The translations under genes and the position numbers were made by a program. The notes under the pieces were generated by a model. The model searched no databases and was not told the DNA's origin. It worked only from the letters and a program-made list of their open reading frames with translations. From Helopsaltes ochotensis (Eukaryota > Chordata > Aves > Passeriformes > Locustellidae), in contig VXBM01000876.1 of the NCBI GenBank assembly GCA_013400155.1, forward strand, positions 55,356 to 119,355: 64,000 nt of DNA, read 5' to 3'. Positions within the stretch are counted from its first letter, which is position 1. Each line of letters starts with the position of its first letter. Positions 28,600 to 41,231 of the stretch are shown piece by piece.

Positions 28600-29165
28600 A
28601 ACTGCCTGCAGAGAAGAAGGTGACTGAGAAGTTTATGTTAAACAGCTGTTATGCCATCTGGCATCTTTGACTCCCATGACCCTTTTCAATCTGGCTTTCA
28701 GCCTAGGTAAGGCACAAAGACTACACTGGCTTAATTGGTCTATGATCTACTCCTAGCACAACGCAGAGGTCAAGTTTCCACGCTGATTATCGTCGATCTG
28801 TCAGCAACCTCTGTCAAGGCGAGCCAGTGAGCTTTGCTGACTCATCTGCAGGCGCCGCAAGGATGGGCAGGAATCTCTGCAGGAATCACTGCGGTGACCT
28901 CTCCTCTCCGGGAGGGCTCGGAGGGCAGTGTCCGACAATTGCTCCTCTGCCCAAAGGGCTCTCACCACCAGGTTTGTCATCCCTCCGCTCTGCTGCCTGG
29001 CTTGTTCCATGTTTACATGGAGCTTCTCAGGGACGGAACAAGACCGTTTGAGCCTGTCAAATTCATAAAAACGCAAGCAACATTTACCTTGGCTCATTGT
29101 GCTTTTTCATCTGATGCAGATGGTCAAGTTGACTCATCTGCCAGCGCTCGAGGAGTTTGCAGATA
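28600..29165 (+). mobile_element. old L2/CR1-superfamily LINE reverse transcriptase fossil
   Basis: On the plus strand around 28665-28800 a frame with two stops reads DPFQSGFQPR...GTKTTLA...LVYDLLLA...VSTLIIVDLSAT. This matches the conserved DPFQSGFRPGHGTETAL...LLLLDLSAAFDTVDH block of vertebrate L2-type RT. After a frameshift, 28834-29160 gives GISAGIT, then PKGSHHQ, LFHVYMELLRD and SSDADGQVD. These correspond to the GVPQGS, LFNIYM and post-YADD segments; the YADD motif itself is not readable. The copy is dead but remains alignable over about 190 codons. It is not a typical bird CR1 and is probably much older than the CR1 copies here. Confidence 0.75.
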
Positions 29166-30047
29166 GGGGTAAAACAGACTGGTTTAAAGTCTACTTTCAC
29201 CACCTATTTATTTTTAAGAAAGATATAAATGAGTGGGAGAAAGCAGAAGGTGAGGCTTGGCTTGGAATCTGGTAAATCACAGCTGTAGGTTTAAAGTTCA
29301 AAAGAATTATTTGGCTCAGTAATACAGAAAGGCCACTCACAAAAGAGCAGGAGAACCACTAATTACACTGCTGGAAATGAAGAGAAAGTAAAACGTCTTA
29401 TTCCACAAGGAATACTTTAATCCTGAAAATATAATTTAGCTATTTACCCTATTACCAGACCTTTTTCATAAAATTCTAAAATACATGTACTACATCAGGG
29501 TCAAAGTAGTAGTCTATGTTGGCTTTTTTTGTTAAATTTTGAAATACGTGAAGAAACACATTTCTTGAGTTTGCAAACCAGGAGTTTCATACTTGAAGCT
29601 GCTTGTGAGGTATTAAATAAAGCAGTAGACACTGCTGGAAAAGCCAAACTGCCAGTGATTACTTGCTAATAAAAAGGATATTAATTATTTATGAGAAATT
29701 TGGGCAATTACTCAATTATTTTAAGTTAGATTATCACTGAATAAGCTCATCACTGAATCAAAAAATGCACCTAGTTTTTCCACTGACCTCTCTGCTGAAA
29801 TGAAGCTATTACTGTTATCAATCTACTCAACTCCCTTCACAGATCTTGGCTATAACTTTGCATCACCTCATAAAGCACAGGGGGGAAGCAGCAACCTCTG
29901 AGCCGTGTTATGTTTGTCAGTTAACGGCTTTCCAATGAAATTTGCCATTTCTTCTGGAGAACTGCTCTACACACATCACCTTAGGAGCTAAGCAGCGTTT
30001 AAACCTAACAGCCTTAACATTTACTGAAATTTCATATTGAAATGTGC

Positions 30048-30083
30048 ACCCAGAAGCAGAGCTTTACCCAGAAGCAGAGCTTT
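30048..30083 (+). repeat. perfect 18-bp tandem duplication
   Basis: The unit ACCCAGAAGCAGAGCTTT occurs twice without mismatch. It probably reflects a recent slippage or small duplication event. Confidence 0.9.
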
Positions 30084-30705
30084 ACATAAATACAATCTTC
30101 AGAGCAAACTATTTTAAAAACAATAAACAAGTGCGCTGCAGATCAGCAGGTAGCATGCCCCCAAACCATCATTACCTTAAAAAGAATACATTTGGAAGCA
30201 GGTTTTTAGTCTGTGCCCAAGACCAGGCATTTGTCTGTTATTTTACCCATGCACTATCTCACATGCATTTCCACATTATTCTATTTGAACCAATGTTCTT
30301 ATTTCTCCTCCAAAGCCTCTCCTGCCCTGTACTTTGTTCCAGCAGGCCTGAGGTTATGAGTGGCTATGAACTGCCAAAGGATCCTGCAGAAAGTAAGAGC
30401 AGGGACCTCAGGACGATGTGGGAGAAGCTAACACACAACAAAGGGCTCTGGGCCCTCACAAGTGCAGAACAGTGACCAGAACACCCAGCCTCTTAAACTG
30501 TGCGCTCCTGCTGTGAAGTTTTAATCTTCTCTAATTCAAGCATTTCTAGCAACAACTAAAAAAGCCCCCCAAAAGTCTTACTTCCTCTTGTGAGATCTGA
30601 GAAGCAAAAGTCTAGAAAACTCTTAGTGACTGAAAACTTCTACCTGCTCACACAAGAGACAGACCAGTGTGCTTCCCTGCTATTTTTTAAGCAATTTTAT
30701 GTGGG

Positions 30706-30750
30706 AAAAAAACCCCAAACAAACAAACAAACAAACAAACAACACCAAAA
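30706..30750 (+). repeat. A/C tract with (CAAA)n microsatellite
   Basis: Seven or so CAAA units follow an A run and CCCC, and the tract then decays into CACC. It belongs to the A/C-tract group seen through the window. Confidence 0.9.
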
Positions 30751-32718
30751 GGTAAAGCATATGAAGCTCACAGTCACAGTATAGGAGGAAAAAAAAAATT
30801 AGAGTTCCTTGAGCACTACTGACAAAGATGGCCAGATAAATACTCTTTGGCTACTCCTGTGTCTTAGCAAATTAAGCACTTATGTTATCTGAACAGCATT
30901 ATCTTCTGAATCATTTGAGCTTTATTTAGGAAGTCAAATGTATGAAAAAAAAATCATTGGAGGTATTCAGGTTTGGGAGCAGCATTGCAAGCACAAAGCA
31001 GAATTCGAGCACACACATGGCTCAGTCTATTGGATTTGACAAGACCTGCTACAAAAAAACAAAACCATTATTCTTCCTCAACCCGATATTTTCATGTTTG
31101 TTTGTGGCCATACCGACCTACAATAATTTAAATCAAGTAGTATTTCATTTTTCCTCCTGAAAGTAAAGCAAGATTATTATCAATATAAAAGATATATTCT
31201 ATTTTCCTGCAAAAAATTACACAAGTGGGTATCCACTATACATAAGGCATACCAGGGAGCATATCTGTATTTTGCACACAATGTAAAGGTATTTCTAGAC
31301 TTAAGGTTTCATTACAATTACCAATAATTTAAAAGGTAAGCTATTAAGACAACAACAACAACAAAAAAATGAGTCAAACAAAGCAGTACATGAATATGGA
31401 AAACTTGTTAAGATTAATGTAAAAGACTTCCAGATATGGAAGAACAGACATGAGAGGCATCAGCTTGCTCCTGTTACTGATTCTATGCATTAATCATGAA
31501 GACATGATAAAAGCCTTTTAGTGACCAAGGTACTAGCTTAGAGAAAAGTGATTTTAGAAAATAAAGATTTCCTTTTTCCTCCTGGTGTCACTACAGGGCT
31601 GAGTTAAGATTGAGTGTCTCAAGTCTCTGCTCCTGTAATTTAAATCCATTTTAAGACTTTTTTTCTAAAACACATTATAAATATATTAAAACCAAAATTT
31701 ATCCATGTGCCTATAATTTTATATAAATACTATTGCCTAAGTTCAGTTTTGAAAGGTCATATCTATTTTTTTTTTATTTTGAAGAACAAAAAAGACACCT
31801 TTCTTCTCCTGCCACCACAAATTCTGTATTTCCCACTTTATTTCTATTTATGTCTCGGCTTTCTATGTATGTCTTTTCATGAAAGAATAATTTACTCATT
31901 TGAAAGCTCATCAGTTAAGACACGAGTTTATTGTTCCTTTAGAGAATTCCATTGCCCAATGTATGCACAGAAAGCTTCAGCTTTCTATGGCACTTTTTTA
32001 CTGATGAAAACACGACTTAAATATTTTGCTTCTACATTGATGAAGTAGTGCAAAATATCCAACAGAAGTCACAAGGAGGAAATTGGTCAACTGTAATTTT
32101 GAGAGCAGTTAAGTGTTTGGATGCAACCTCAGTTCAACACATTTAAAATGAAAAAGAAACCTATACTCCCACCTACGAATTAGATAGCAGGCAATTTTAA
32201 GCATTTAAAGTTCTCTTAAGCAACCCACTAATGGAACTTCAAAGCCTTCAGAAAGAAATCAAGACAGGTTTCTAACTCACTGACTGTATAACAAACATGA
32301 GAAAAAAAGCAAATTATAGTGATAACTTGAAAAATATTAGTTTTAGTTAGAAATGTACTGCATTAGTTAGACAGATACTGTGTAAATAAATTATTCAAGA
32401 ATTCTAATTAAAGACTATTAAGAATTAAAAGACCTTTCTTTTTCTTCTGAATACTTCAAGTTTCCATCCTACCATTCATATTCATGCTTTTATCGTTCCC
32501 ACTGAATTGAACACTGCAGTGTGAAAATGCACATATCAACAGAACTCTTCCATTTCTGCAAACCTGAGATTCAGAAGTCTCATCTACAACACAGCTACAT
32601 ACAAAAATCAGAAAATATCTCGAGTTCCAAAAGGTTTTCAATACCTAGCAACATGAAGTTAACTCAGTTACAGTATTTATTACAGAAGCTGATGTCATTC
32701 TTTTTTTTTTTTTTTAAG

Positions 32719-32877
32719 GCACTGCCATCCACTACCAAGCACAAAGGAAGTTGGAGACCTCTATGAAGGCAGAGGAGGCCACAGAGTCTCCAGCTTGCGC
32801 ACAGAAGCAAATGTTGCTGCTACACGAGTGACAAAACTAATGGACTTGTACATCGACAGAAGCCAAGGAAAAGCCAG
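32719..32877 (+). CDS. candidate exon, 159 bp, unknown protein
   Basis: A strong acceptor (T15 followed by AAG) ends at 32718 and a donor CCAG|GTGAAA begins at 32878. The 159-bp interval is open in one frame all the way through when read from the second base, giving 52 full codons and symmetric phase. The translation contains EVGDLYEGRGGHRVSSL and TKLMDLYIDRSQGKA, a plausible soluble sequence that I do not recognise. The GC content is above the flanks. It could equally be an exon of a non-coding RNA or a chance combination, since T runs are common here. No neighbouring exon on the plus strand was found. Confidence 0.3.
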
Positions 32878-33631
32878 GTGAAAAGGAGGCCTTCAAATAT
32901 TGTTTACCATTTATTCTATTAAATTCAACTTTTATGTATATATATGTTCGTACTGATAGTATTTAATTTTTAATTAATTGTACTGTTAAAAATAATCATT
33001 ATATTTTAACTAAGACTTGGGGTTTCATAATCGAAGTTTTAACTTTGTTTCTAGTTATTACTTTCTCACAGAAATCTGTCTCTGTCTAAGGAAAGTTTTC
33101 AATAGGGGTTTCATTTTAGGATGTCAGCCTTTGCTCAGACAGGACTCAGTGCTGATTTAACTTATGGTAACCTTATCCAAGTTACAGAAAATTGAGATGA
33201 TGTGTAGAGGGGAAAAAAAATTGCCCTGGTGATGTAATTTTTTACAGCATGGATAAACAGAATAAGCGTTAAGGTAGCAGTTCAGAATATGAAAAGACTG
33301 AATAAGGTTTACTATATACTGTGAGTGAGGTATTTTGTGTTTTTCTGTCTCAAAGCCTTTAATGCATAAACAACAACTCCAGCAACAAAGAAGCATCATA
33401 ATTTACGTTGCTTGGTTTGTTTTTTGTTTTTTCCCATTCTGATTAGTACAAAGAGGTGTAAACACTGCTGGTCAGTGCATTACTATGTCCAAGACTGTGT
33501 GAATTAGAGAATTTAGCTGGTGAAATGTTTTCCAGTTTTAAAAACAGTTATTGCCTGAATGGCTTATACTTCTCAATATCATACACCATCATTTACATTA
33601 AAATCATATTGGCAATTATAGTGTAGGTTAA

Positions 33632-33649
33632 ATATATATATATATATAT
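33632..33649. repeat. (AT)9 microsatellite
   Basis: Nine uninterrupted AT units. Confidence 0.95.
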
Positions 33650-34439
33650 GGAAGATACTTCTACGTGCACACTTTGAACATATTAGCATTTCAAGTGATC
33701 AGAGAACAGCAAAGGTTACAACTTTCAAGCCCAAACATGTCAGCAATATCATTTAAGGAAAGTGGCTTTAAAATGAAAAATTGCAGTAAATGCAGTGCCA
33801 TATCACTCAAGAAATCAGTCAGAAAATCAGGCCTGGTACTACCCCAAAATGAGTGGTTAGCAGGCTTCACATCCTGAAGACAGCCAGTAATGGAGTGCTT
33901 GTCCTAATCCCATTTCTAGGGCTTGTGGTGGGCGTGACTGGCAGTGTCCCTCTTCATGTGTAACGGGATGCTCAGAAACACACAGAGCTGCTTTACTCTG
34001 ATGCTCAGCACTGTCCCTGCCTATTAAAAATCATGACACATTTTTGGCTTGCTTGGTTGTTAACCCACTTGGATGGATGACAGCTGCATCTACAAATGCC
34101 CAATGGATATGAATGCTTCCACTGCTAAGTGCAAAGAACTGTGGAAACTGATTTCTTGTCATTTTAAAGACTGAGCCATTCGTATAAGAGAAGAGAGAAA
34201 GTAAACCCCGAAATGAAAGATATGCAAAGTATAGATTAAAAAGCGTGGATCCTCCAAACTGCAACTCCTTTCCGTGGGGGAGACCTGACGTCACAAGGTT
34301 GGAAAAAGAAAAAAAAAAAAGTGAGATAAAAAAGAGAGCTAATCTAGATATTTATTAAAATTCATATTGGGTTTTCATTGCTTTTTATTTGTACCTATGT
34401 AAAGTTTTTCAAGTCCTTTTATTCTGCAATCATGTGAAG

Positions 34440-34527
34440 GGGAAAAAACCCCAACTAATCAAACAAAAAAAAAACCCAAAAAACCAAACACAAACAACAA
34501 CAACAAAAAAAAAACCAAACCAACCTT
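34440..34527 (+). repeat. A/C-only low-complexity tract
   Basis: Runs of A with CC, CCC and CAA interruptions over nearly 90 bp. It has the same texture as the tracts at 8142, 46312, 50371, 54090 and 62441. Confidence 0.85.
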
Positions 34528-36509
34528 TTAGTTCTTTTAGTTACTTTATGTTAAACAAGCCTGAATTAAAGCAAATATCTATCCAGCTTTGCACAGACAC
34601 CAGAAGGTTCACACATTGAATACATACAAAGAACATACTGCTTGGGGTGTAGCACTGTGTTTGGCTGTAAGGGACAGTCTGGGAAGTGAAACTTGCTGCA
34701 GTGACCAGAAATGCCACATCACAACAATCAGGAGTCCCTGATTCCTGATCCTGAATGATTAGAGTATTTCACATGTAGACATAAGAAAATCCCTGGGAGA
34801 AGTGGAACTTGGGAGTGATAAAGCACTGCTATAAAGCTTATAGTTGTCACAAAACAGAACTACTTGGTCTTCACAAAAAACATTTTTACATTCTTTGGAA
34901 GCTCTTCAAGAGCCTCTCTGAATAAACTGGTAAAATAGAAATTTGACAAAACAGGTGCTTTGTTTGCCTTTTCAAATAATCCAAAAATCTAGAAGCTCCT
35001 ATAGATGATTGTTCATACCACCTGATACTAACAAAACAGTTTCGTGTACTAGCAAAAAATTATAGCATCTAATGGGTATTCCTGCCTTCAAAAAAATAAT
35101 TTTAAAAATCTCTTAGAACATTAAAGCCAAAATTGCTTATAAAAATTAGTCCAAATTTCTTTTAAAGATGGAAACCTATATATCTTTAATATTTTGATGC
35201 CAAAATCCACTTGCCCGGGAACAAAGATATCCTAAGCAATCTCAGTATTTCATTTTATGAGAGCTATCATGTTACTCAAACATAAACACATAAACAACTT
35301 GTTTCCATAAACTGAGAACACACACAGCTAGGAAAGACTTATTATTTCCTTTACTTTATACTGCTTTTCAAGCATTAATTTAAAATTCAAGTCCCCTTCA
35401 GAAAACTGGGTGTTTTACCTGATTCACCCCAATATTACTACTGCTAATAATCTGCCTTAATATATTGTTCATCAACATAAGGCATTTCCACTTGAAAACA
35501 AAGTAACCCATTTTTCATCACAACTTAATATTACAGCGAGTAAGGGATAATATCAAATATTTAAACTGGAAATTTGGCTTAAATTTTGATTCTCCAGTAA
35601 AGAATTCTTTTAAAGCTCTGGGTTTATCTAACCAAAAGTTAAGAAAAAAAGAGGTGGGAAGAATACCCCTATATGATGACTTTTTTATTTCAAGATAGTT
35701 TTTTCTATTCTTCAGGCTAACCTATACTACTTTATATATAGCTTGGAATAGTAGTTATGAAAATTTAAATTTCCAGATTACAAACTTATAAGTCTCTTTA
35801 AGAAATATGGATCCCTTGTTTAATTTATATCAGGAGATGGTGAGTTCAAACAATTTTCAGAGACAACCCTTAAGTGTTTGTCCACTAATATCTCTGATGA
35901 CAGACTCAGTAAAGCTCCACTGTAAGAAAATATTTCTTTCTCAGATTTGGCAGAGGTGGCATGAAAGTGGACTACACAAAGTATTGGAAAGGACACTGAG
36001 CTATTTTGCCTACATTAAAATAGACCTCTCTTGTCACCAGTAATATTTCTTATTCTAAGCACAGCCAGTGCCTAGCACGCATTCTTCAAGTCGCGTCCCA
36101 GTCCTCATACCAGTAAGATTTTATGAGTGGAAAAGCAGGAGGAAGGGCAATTTCTTTGCCTCCTATGTTAGCCAAGAAACTAAAAAGCCAGTGACCACCT
36201 ATCTCCTTTAATGACAAAATACCCAGGCAAACGATTCTGAGACTGCAATGTCACAGACACTTCATGGTACCCACTTTCTTATTTTATAATAACACACACA
36301 AGGAACACTGAGATCAGAAGTCGCTCTGCTGCTCCTTCTCACATTTTTTGCCATTTTCTCCTGGGGCACTGGTACCAGTCAAAAAGGTGTGAGAAGGTAC
36401 ACTTAAAATAATATTTGTGTCTGCACTGAGCTCATCAGTGGCAGAAGCTGGAGAACATAGAATGTCAGCTCACGTGCCTGATAAGGCAGGCAGTTTATGT
36501 GAGCAAGAA

Positions 36510-36612
36510 ATAGAATCACAGGCTCATTAAGGTTGAAAAAGGAGTCCAAGATTATGGACTCCAACCATTAGCCCAGCACTGCCGTTTTCACTCCTAAACC
36601 ATGCCCTGACTG
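36510..36612 (-). repeat. CR1 LINE 3' tail fragment
   Basis: On the plus strand 'tagaatcacaggctcattaa' is followed by 'ggttgaaaaa', 'gactccaaccattagcccag' and 'cctaaaccatg'. This is the reverse complement of a CR1 3' end. It is about 100 bp long and well diverged. Confidence 0.85.
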
Positions 36613-39600
36613 GGCATTAAACAAGTTGATATTGTCTAAAGGTATAAAATCCTACAGTTCAGGAAAACTTTGGTGCCACAATGGGCAATTATTTTGGTGG
36701 AAAAATAAAAGACAATTTGGAGGTGCAAAAAGCAAAAAAAAAAAAAAATTATTCCAATAGAAAAACTATCAAAGTTACCTAAAATACACAAGACTTAAGC
36801 AGAAAAAATATAAAATTAACAAACCATACATCACTATTTTCCAGTGTTTATGCAAATTAATCTATAAGACCCCAGTGAAAACATTTTTTGTCCATGCACA
36901 ACTTGCCAAAACAAATTAAAATTTCATTAATGTTTTGGGGTTTTGCCAAAGAAGTATTAAATAGACAGCTTTATGTTTGTGGCATGAGCATGAGAAATTT
37001 AGGCTAATAAGGTATAGAATGACAGGGCAAACCACTTTTTTTCTTGTTACGTGCATTGTATATATCCACTAAAATGGATGTGGACAAAGAAATACTATTT
37101 TTGAGGAAGGGAAGAACATTTTCCCATGTTTTACCTACTCAGTGCACAAGTGCCTCCCTCCTGCACGTCTCTTCTGTGATGCCTCTCCATCCTAACTGCA
37201 CTGATCACACTTCCCCAGCTCCTCTTCTCTTTTTAAGCACCCTCTTAAGTCCTCTTTAAAATGCCAGAAGTGACTTTTTCTTTCTCATTTCCTTCCTTCC
37301 TGCTTTTATCATTACTTTTCATCTTTGCAGCATTTTAAGGGATCCCATCCCTTCATATAACGGGATATGAGAAATTTTTGTGCTTGAACATTTTGCTCCT
37401 TCTGTTCTTCCTGCTGCTGTGACTGAGACAAGCCCCATGGAAAGGAGGGGACAAGTAAAATACTCTCTTTTTGCTTTGAATATACTGCTTTAGCCTTCCT
37501 GATTTGAACAGCTAATCAAACATTTTTGTTTTAAACTCACACAAATGGAAGCAGATTTTGTTTCCAATAACTGAATCATCTGCTTCTCGAGCACAATCCA
37601 TCTATTACAGGAAAACCAGGTATTTATCTGCTACACTTCTTTGTACACTCTATTTATCAATCACATATCTTCATATGGTTTCACATCTCAGCTTTGACTT
37701 AGATTTTTAGCTGTAGACTTGAAAAAAATTTTCATCTATCAACTTCCAACCAGTGAACTGAAATTATGCAACTTCTCCGGATTTTCTGCCACCGGTTTTA
37801 AAACGGAGCAGCAGGATTGATGCTTGTTACAGTTTTAAAGCCAGTTCCCCAAAAACTTTTCTGGAATTGCATTCTGTGCTTATTTTCCTTAGGATGCTAT
37901 GATTTATTGATCAATTTTCACCCAGTTTGAGAGAAGGATAGAGATATCAAAAAGACCAAGTTTCTACACACTTGCCGAAAAATCAGTAGGAGCCTGAAAA
38001 ACCGATGCAGGGAAAATACCCACATATTAAATGTTTCCAACATGAAAAGGCAAGCGTGACTTCAACAGTCAGCTGTGTCTTCTGGGCTGCCAATGACAAC
38101 ATAAATCCTCGAAAACCAGGCAAATGACGTACCCCTAATTAAGGGACACAAGGACAAGCCTTGGAAAAGGCTGCGAAAGGATAGTTGGGCAACCGGACTT
38201 GAAAGGCAATAAAGGAAGAGGTGGAACTAGTGCAGTGCAGAGATCAAGGAGAACAGGCTTTCCTTTCTATACTTCCCGCTCTCTAGCACCTGATGCACTG
38301 CCTCACCTTGATTGACACACCAGGCCTAACACCAGTGAGTGGCAGTTCCTTTAACAAAGCTGACTTCTCTACTGTCCTGCACTACAGATGAACATGAAAG
38401 AATTGTATTATTATTATTATTTTTTGTCAAAAGCACTACAGAAAAGCCATGTATTCTTATAAGAGAAGGGAATTTCCCATTTGTGGATGAAAAGTGTATT
38501 CTATGTCAACAAGATCTCCAATATAAACAATTTTTTCCACTTACAGAAGCTATTTCAAAGTTTTTCTTGTTACCAACATTAGTCTAACTTGTTCTGAGTT
38601 TTAACCTCCCTTCTAAGTGTGCCAGATGTCTTCCATTGATGTAGAATACTATGGACCCATGATCATTTTCAATCACTAAGAATTCAGAGATTTTTTTTTT
38701 CAAGTAACTCTTCGTCCCACTACAATATTCATAGCATTATCTCAATCTAGATGTGCAGTTTATTTAAATATTCTAGGCCTATTACTTTCATTGCCCTAAC
38801 AGACATTTCTCTGTGATTGTACCGGTGACCACATGATCATAAATAATTTAAAAATTAGAAAGAAAAACATAAATCATTTCAGCCTCATATTTTTCCGCCA
38901 CTATTTCCTTATTCACTTGGATAGGCACTGGAACCATAGTTGCCTTTAGCTTTCCGTCTTTAAATGTGATTTCAGAATATTTCCATAAATCTTAATATTC
39001 CTTAACCAAAATTTTAATGTTATCATTTTAAACCCATTCCCAACGATACCTACTTCTATGTTCCTCTGCAATTACGTTTTGATTTTCAGGTCAGCAAAAA
39101 GCCCTGGTAAATGATATATGTTGGGTATCTTTCTGTTCTTTTCAACACCAAACAGGCCATTAGTTTGTTTTTAGGATGTTCTCTTTCCAAAACTGACCTG
39201 TGGCCCTGTATTATTTTGTTCCAAGCTAGTTTTCCTCACAGAATTCCTTACAAAATTTCAAACTTTTATCATTCTAAAGCTTTATTTATCCAGATTTGCT
39301 ATCTAAGCTCTCAGAACCACTACCACCCTAACTACTAAAATGTTTAATGTAGCTAGTTCCTCAAGAAGTAAGTCTCAAAATTACTTTACCCTCAGTGTTA
39401 TACCCAAAAGCAGAACTGCTCACCCTCTGTATGGGCACATTATTTAACTCTGCAATACTGAAGCCACTTTTGTACATTCAGAGAGATTGAAACAGCAGCA
39501 AAGTTTACCCATGGACAAGTTACCATTGAACACAGTGCAAAATTCTACATCAATACCTGTTGAGTGGAAAAATCCCTTTTCTGAAAACCAGAACTGTTCA

Positions 39601-39827
39601 AATCAAAATCCAAGATGTGATATAAAAAACACAGACTAAAAGTGCCTCGAGTAATAAAGATGATTAATTCTCACAACATAAGGTGAGAAGTGAAAACAGA
39701 AATTACAGCACTGACACAGGACAGCATCTGCACTTGTCTTGGTACAGTCTGTCCCTAAGCAATCCTTTAGCAATGTGGAACTATAACAGGGTCCGGGTGA
39801 ACAAAAAAAAAGGTGATAATTAAGTAA
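36613..39827. other. unique sequence
   Basis: No gene or repeat family is recognised over 3.2 kb. Several short frames exist without domains. If the candidate terminal exon at 39828-39956 is real, the left part would hold its 3' untranslated region. Confidence 0.45.
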
Positions 39828-39956
39828 TTAAGCACCATCTTGCTGTTCAGCCTGTGATGTGCTCGATGTATTCAGTGAGACTAACACATCACCTCCTGTG
39901 ACATCCAGGATCTCACTACAACTTCCAGTCATGTCGACAGCAGAGCACTCAGGTAG
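39828..39956 (-). CDS. candidate terminal exon, 42 codons plus stop, unknown protein
   Basis: Read on the minus strand, the frame after a possible acceptor (...gcatatggag) encodes an acidic, Ser/Thr-rich tail with SCSEILDVTGGDVLVSLN and ends in EQQDGA followed by TAA. The composition resembles a protein C-terminus more than random AT-rich translation, and several CpGs are present. The acceptor is weak and the frame is open further upstream, so the exon start is uncertain. It may belong with the candidate exon at 60238-60477, since both would have phase-0 boundaries. I do not recognise the protein. Confidence 0.2.
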   Translation of the reverse strand, partial: LPECSAVDMTGSCSEILDVTGGDVLVSLNTSSTSQAEQQDGA

Positions 39957-41231
39957 CTCCATATGCACGAAGTGAAACAATATTAATTGTAAAGCATGAC
40001 TGGAACATAGCTGCAGAGCCAATTATCTGTAGCTATGATGCAAACCAAGAAACAAGGAAACCTTATTTCGTTCTTTGTAATTTGCTTCAGCAGTCCAAAA
40101 AAAGGCCTTAATTTTCAAATCTTACCCCAAAGACAGTTGAAAAAAACTATAAACACACTTTTCTTCATAAGCAAGACACTGACACTCAAATTATGAATTG
40201 AGAGTTTACTACTTTGATGATCTCATTCTCAAGTTTTCCTCATGCAATCCACTCTTGGGAGAAGGTTCTGGGGATGACTGTGTAATTTACAGCCAGGCAA
40301 AGTGTAAAAGTGATAAACCTCTAACGCTATTTCACACGAGGAGATAATTACAATCTAACACTGGTTTGCATCCACTGTGAATAGATGCAAAAAAACTGAA
40401 GACGACTTGAGCTTATGGCAAATATAGTAAATACCTTTTTTATTTTTAAGTCTTTAGTTTGATACATTGAGAGGTTAAACTGTATATCACCAAGCCAAAA
40501 GAAAAAAAGAAAAAAAGAAAAAATGAAGATCTACCGTAAAAATTCTAAAGGAAACTTTTTAAAATTTATACTTATATCCATCTTTGTATATTTACTAATA
40601 GGGATTGTATTTGTATTGTTAATAATGCTTTAAGAAGAATGATGGTAGTAACATCTCTCAATTGAGCTCTGGTGTTACTCTTTTCAATTTTTTTTGCCTG
40701 CTGACTTATTCATTCTACATCACAAAAAAACCCCAAAAAACCATACAGTTGTTTGGGTTGGAAAGGATCTTAAATATCATCTATTTCCAGCCCTGTGCAA
40801 TGGGCAGAGACCCCTTAAGATTCTCCTCTTCATGTCCTTGTTTGATCAAGGTGCAGAAGATTGTAAATAGTTAATTGTTAAGCCTTTGTTAGCATTCTTC
40901 ACCCTACCACGGACCCCCCTTTATTTAAAGGGCTCTGAAGATGTGGCCTGTTGTCCTTATGGCAGAGAAGAGCTCCCAGGGAGGGCTGTACCTCCTGCCT
41001 CCTGCTGCAGGTCCTTCTCCTTCACACTCCCATGCACAGCTCTTTACCACCTCACACCAGCTGAGCAATTAAGGAATTAAATGGCCATGAGCACAGGACC
41101 ATTGGAGAGCAGTTCCCTTCTAATAGAGACAAGGTCTTGGAGAAAGACTCCCTGTAAAACAGGGGGTCATGCAGAACTCGGCCCGATCAGATGCATTTGT
41201 CTGCAGGAGCATTTTATTTGCGTTCTGCCCA
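39957..41231. other. unique sequence around one CR1 tail
   Basis: Apart from the CR1 piece at 40743-40815 nothing is recognised. The part after 40900 is somewhat GC-richer and could be retroviral flank of the LTR at 41232. Confidence 0.4.
40743..40815 (-). repeat. CR1 LINE 3' tail fragment
   Basis: On the plus strand 'gtttgggttggaaaggatct', then 'taaatatcatctatttccag' and 'tgggcagagacccctt' match the reverse complement of the CR1 3' end (gggttggaagggacc...ctgccatgggcagggacacc). Confidence 0.85.

Larger units (their letters stand above)
29166..32718. other. unique stretch with two small tandem repeats
   Basis: No recognised gene. It contains an 18-bp tandem repeat (30048-30083) and a CAAA-type microsatellite (30706-30750). 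A 143-codon frame at 30044-30475 starts in the tandem repeat and shows no domain. Confidence 0.45.
32878..36509. other. unique AT-rich sequence with simple repeats
   Basis: No gene recognised. It holds an AT microsatellite (33632-33649) and an A/C tract (34440-34527). Confidence 0.45.

Noticed and set aside
30044..30475. 143-codon open frame on the plus strand
   Set aside because: It begins in an 18-bp tandem repeat, shows no domain, and has no supporting promoter or splice context.
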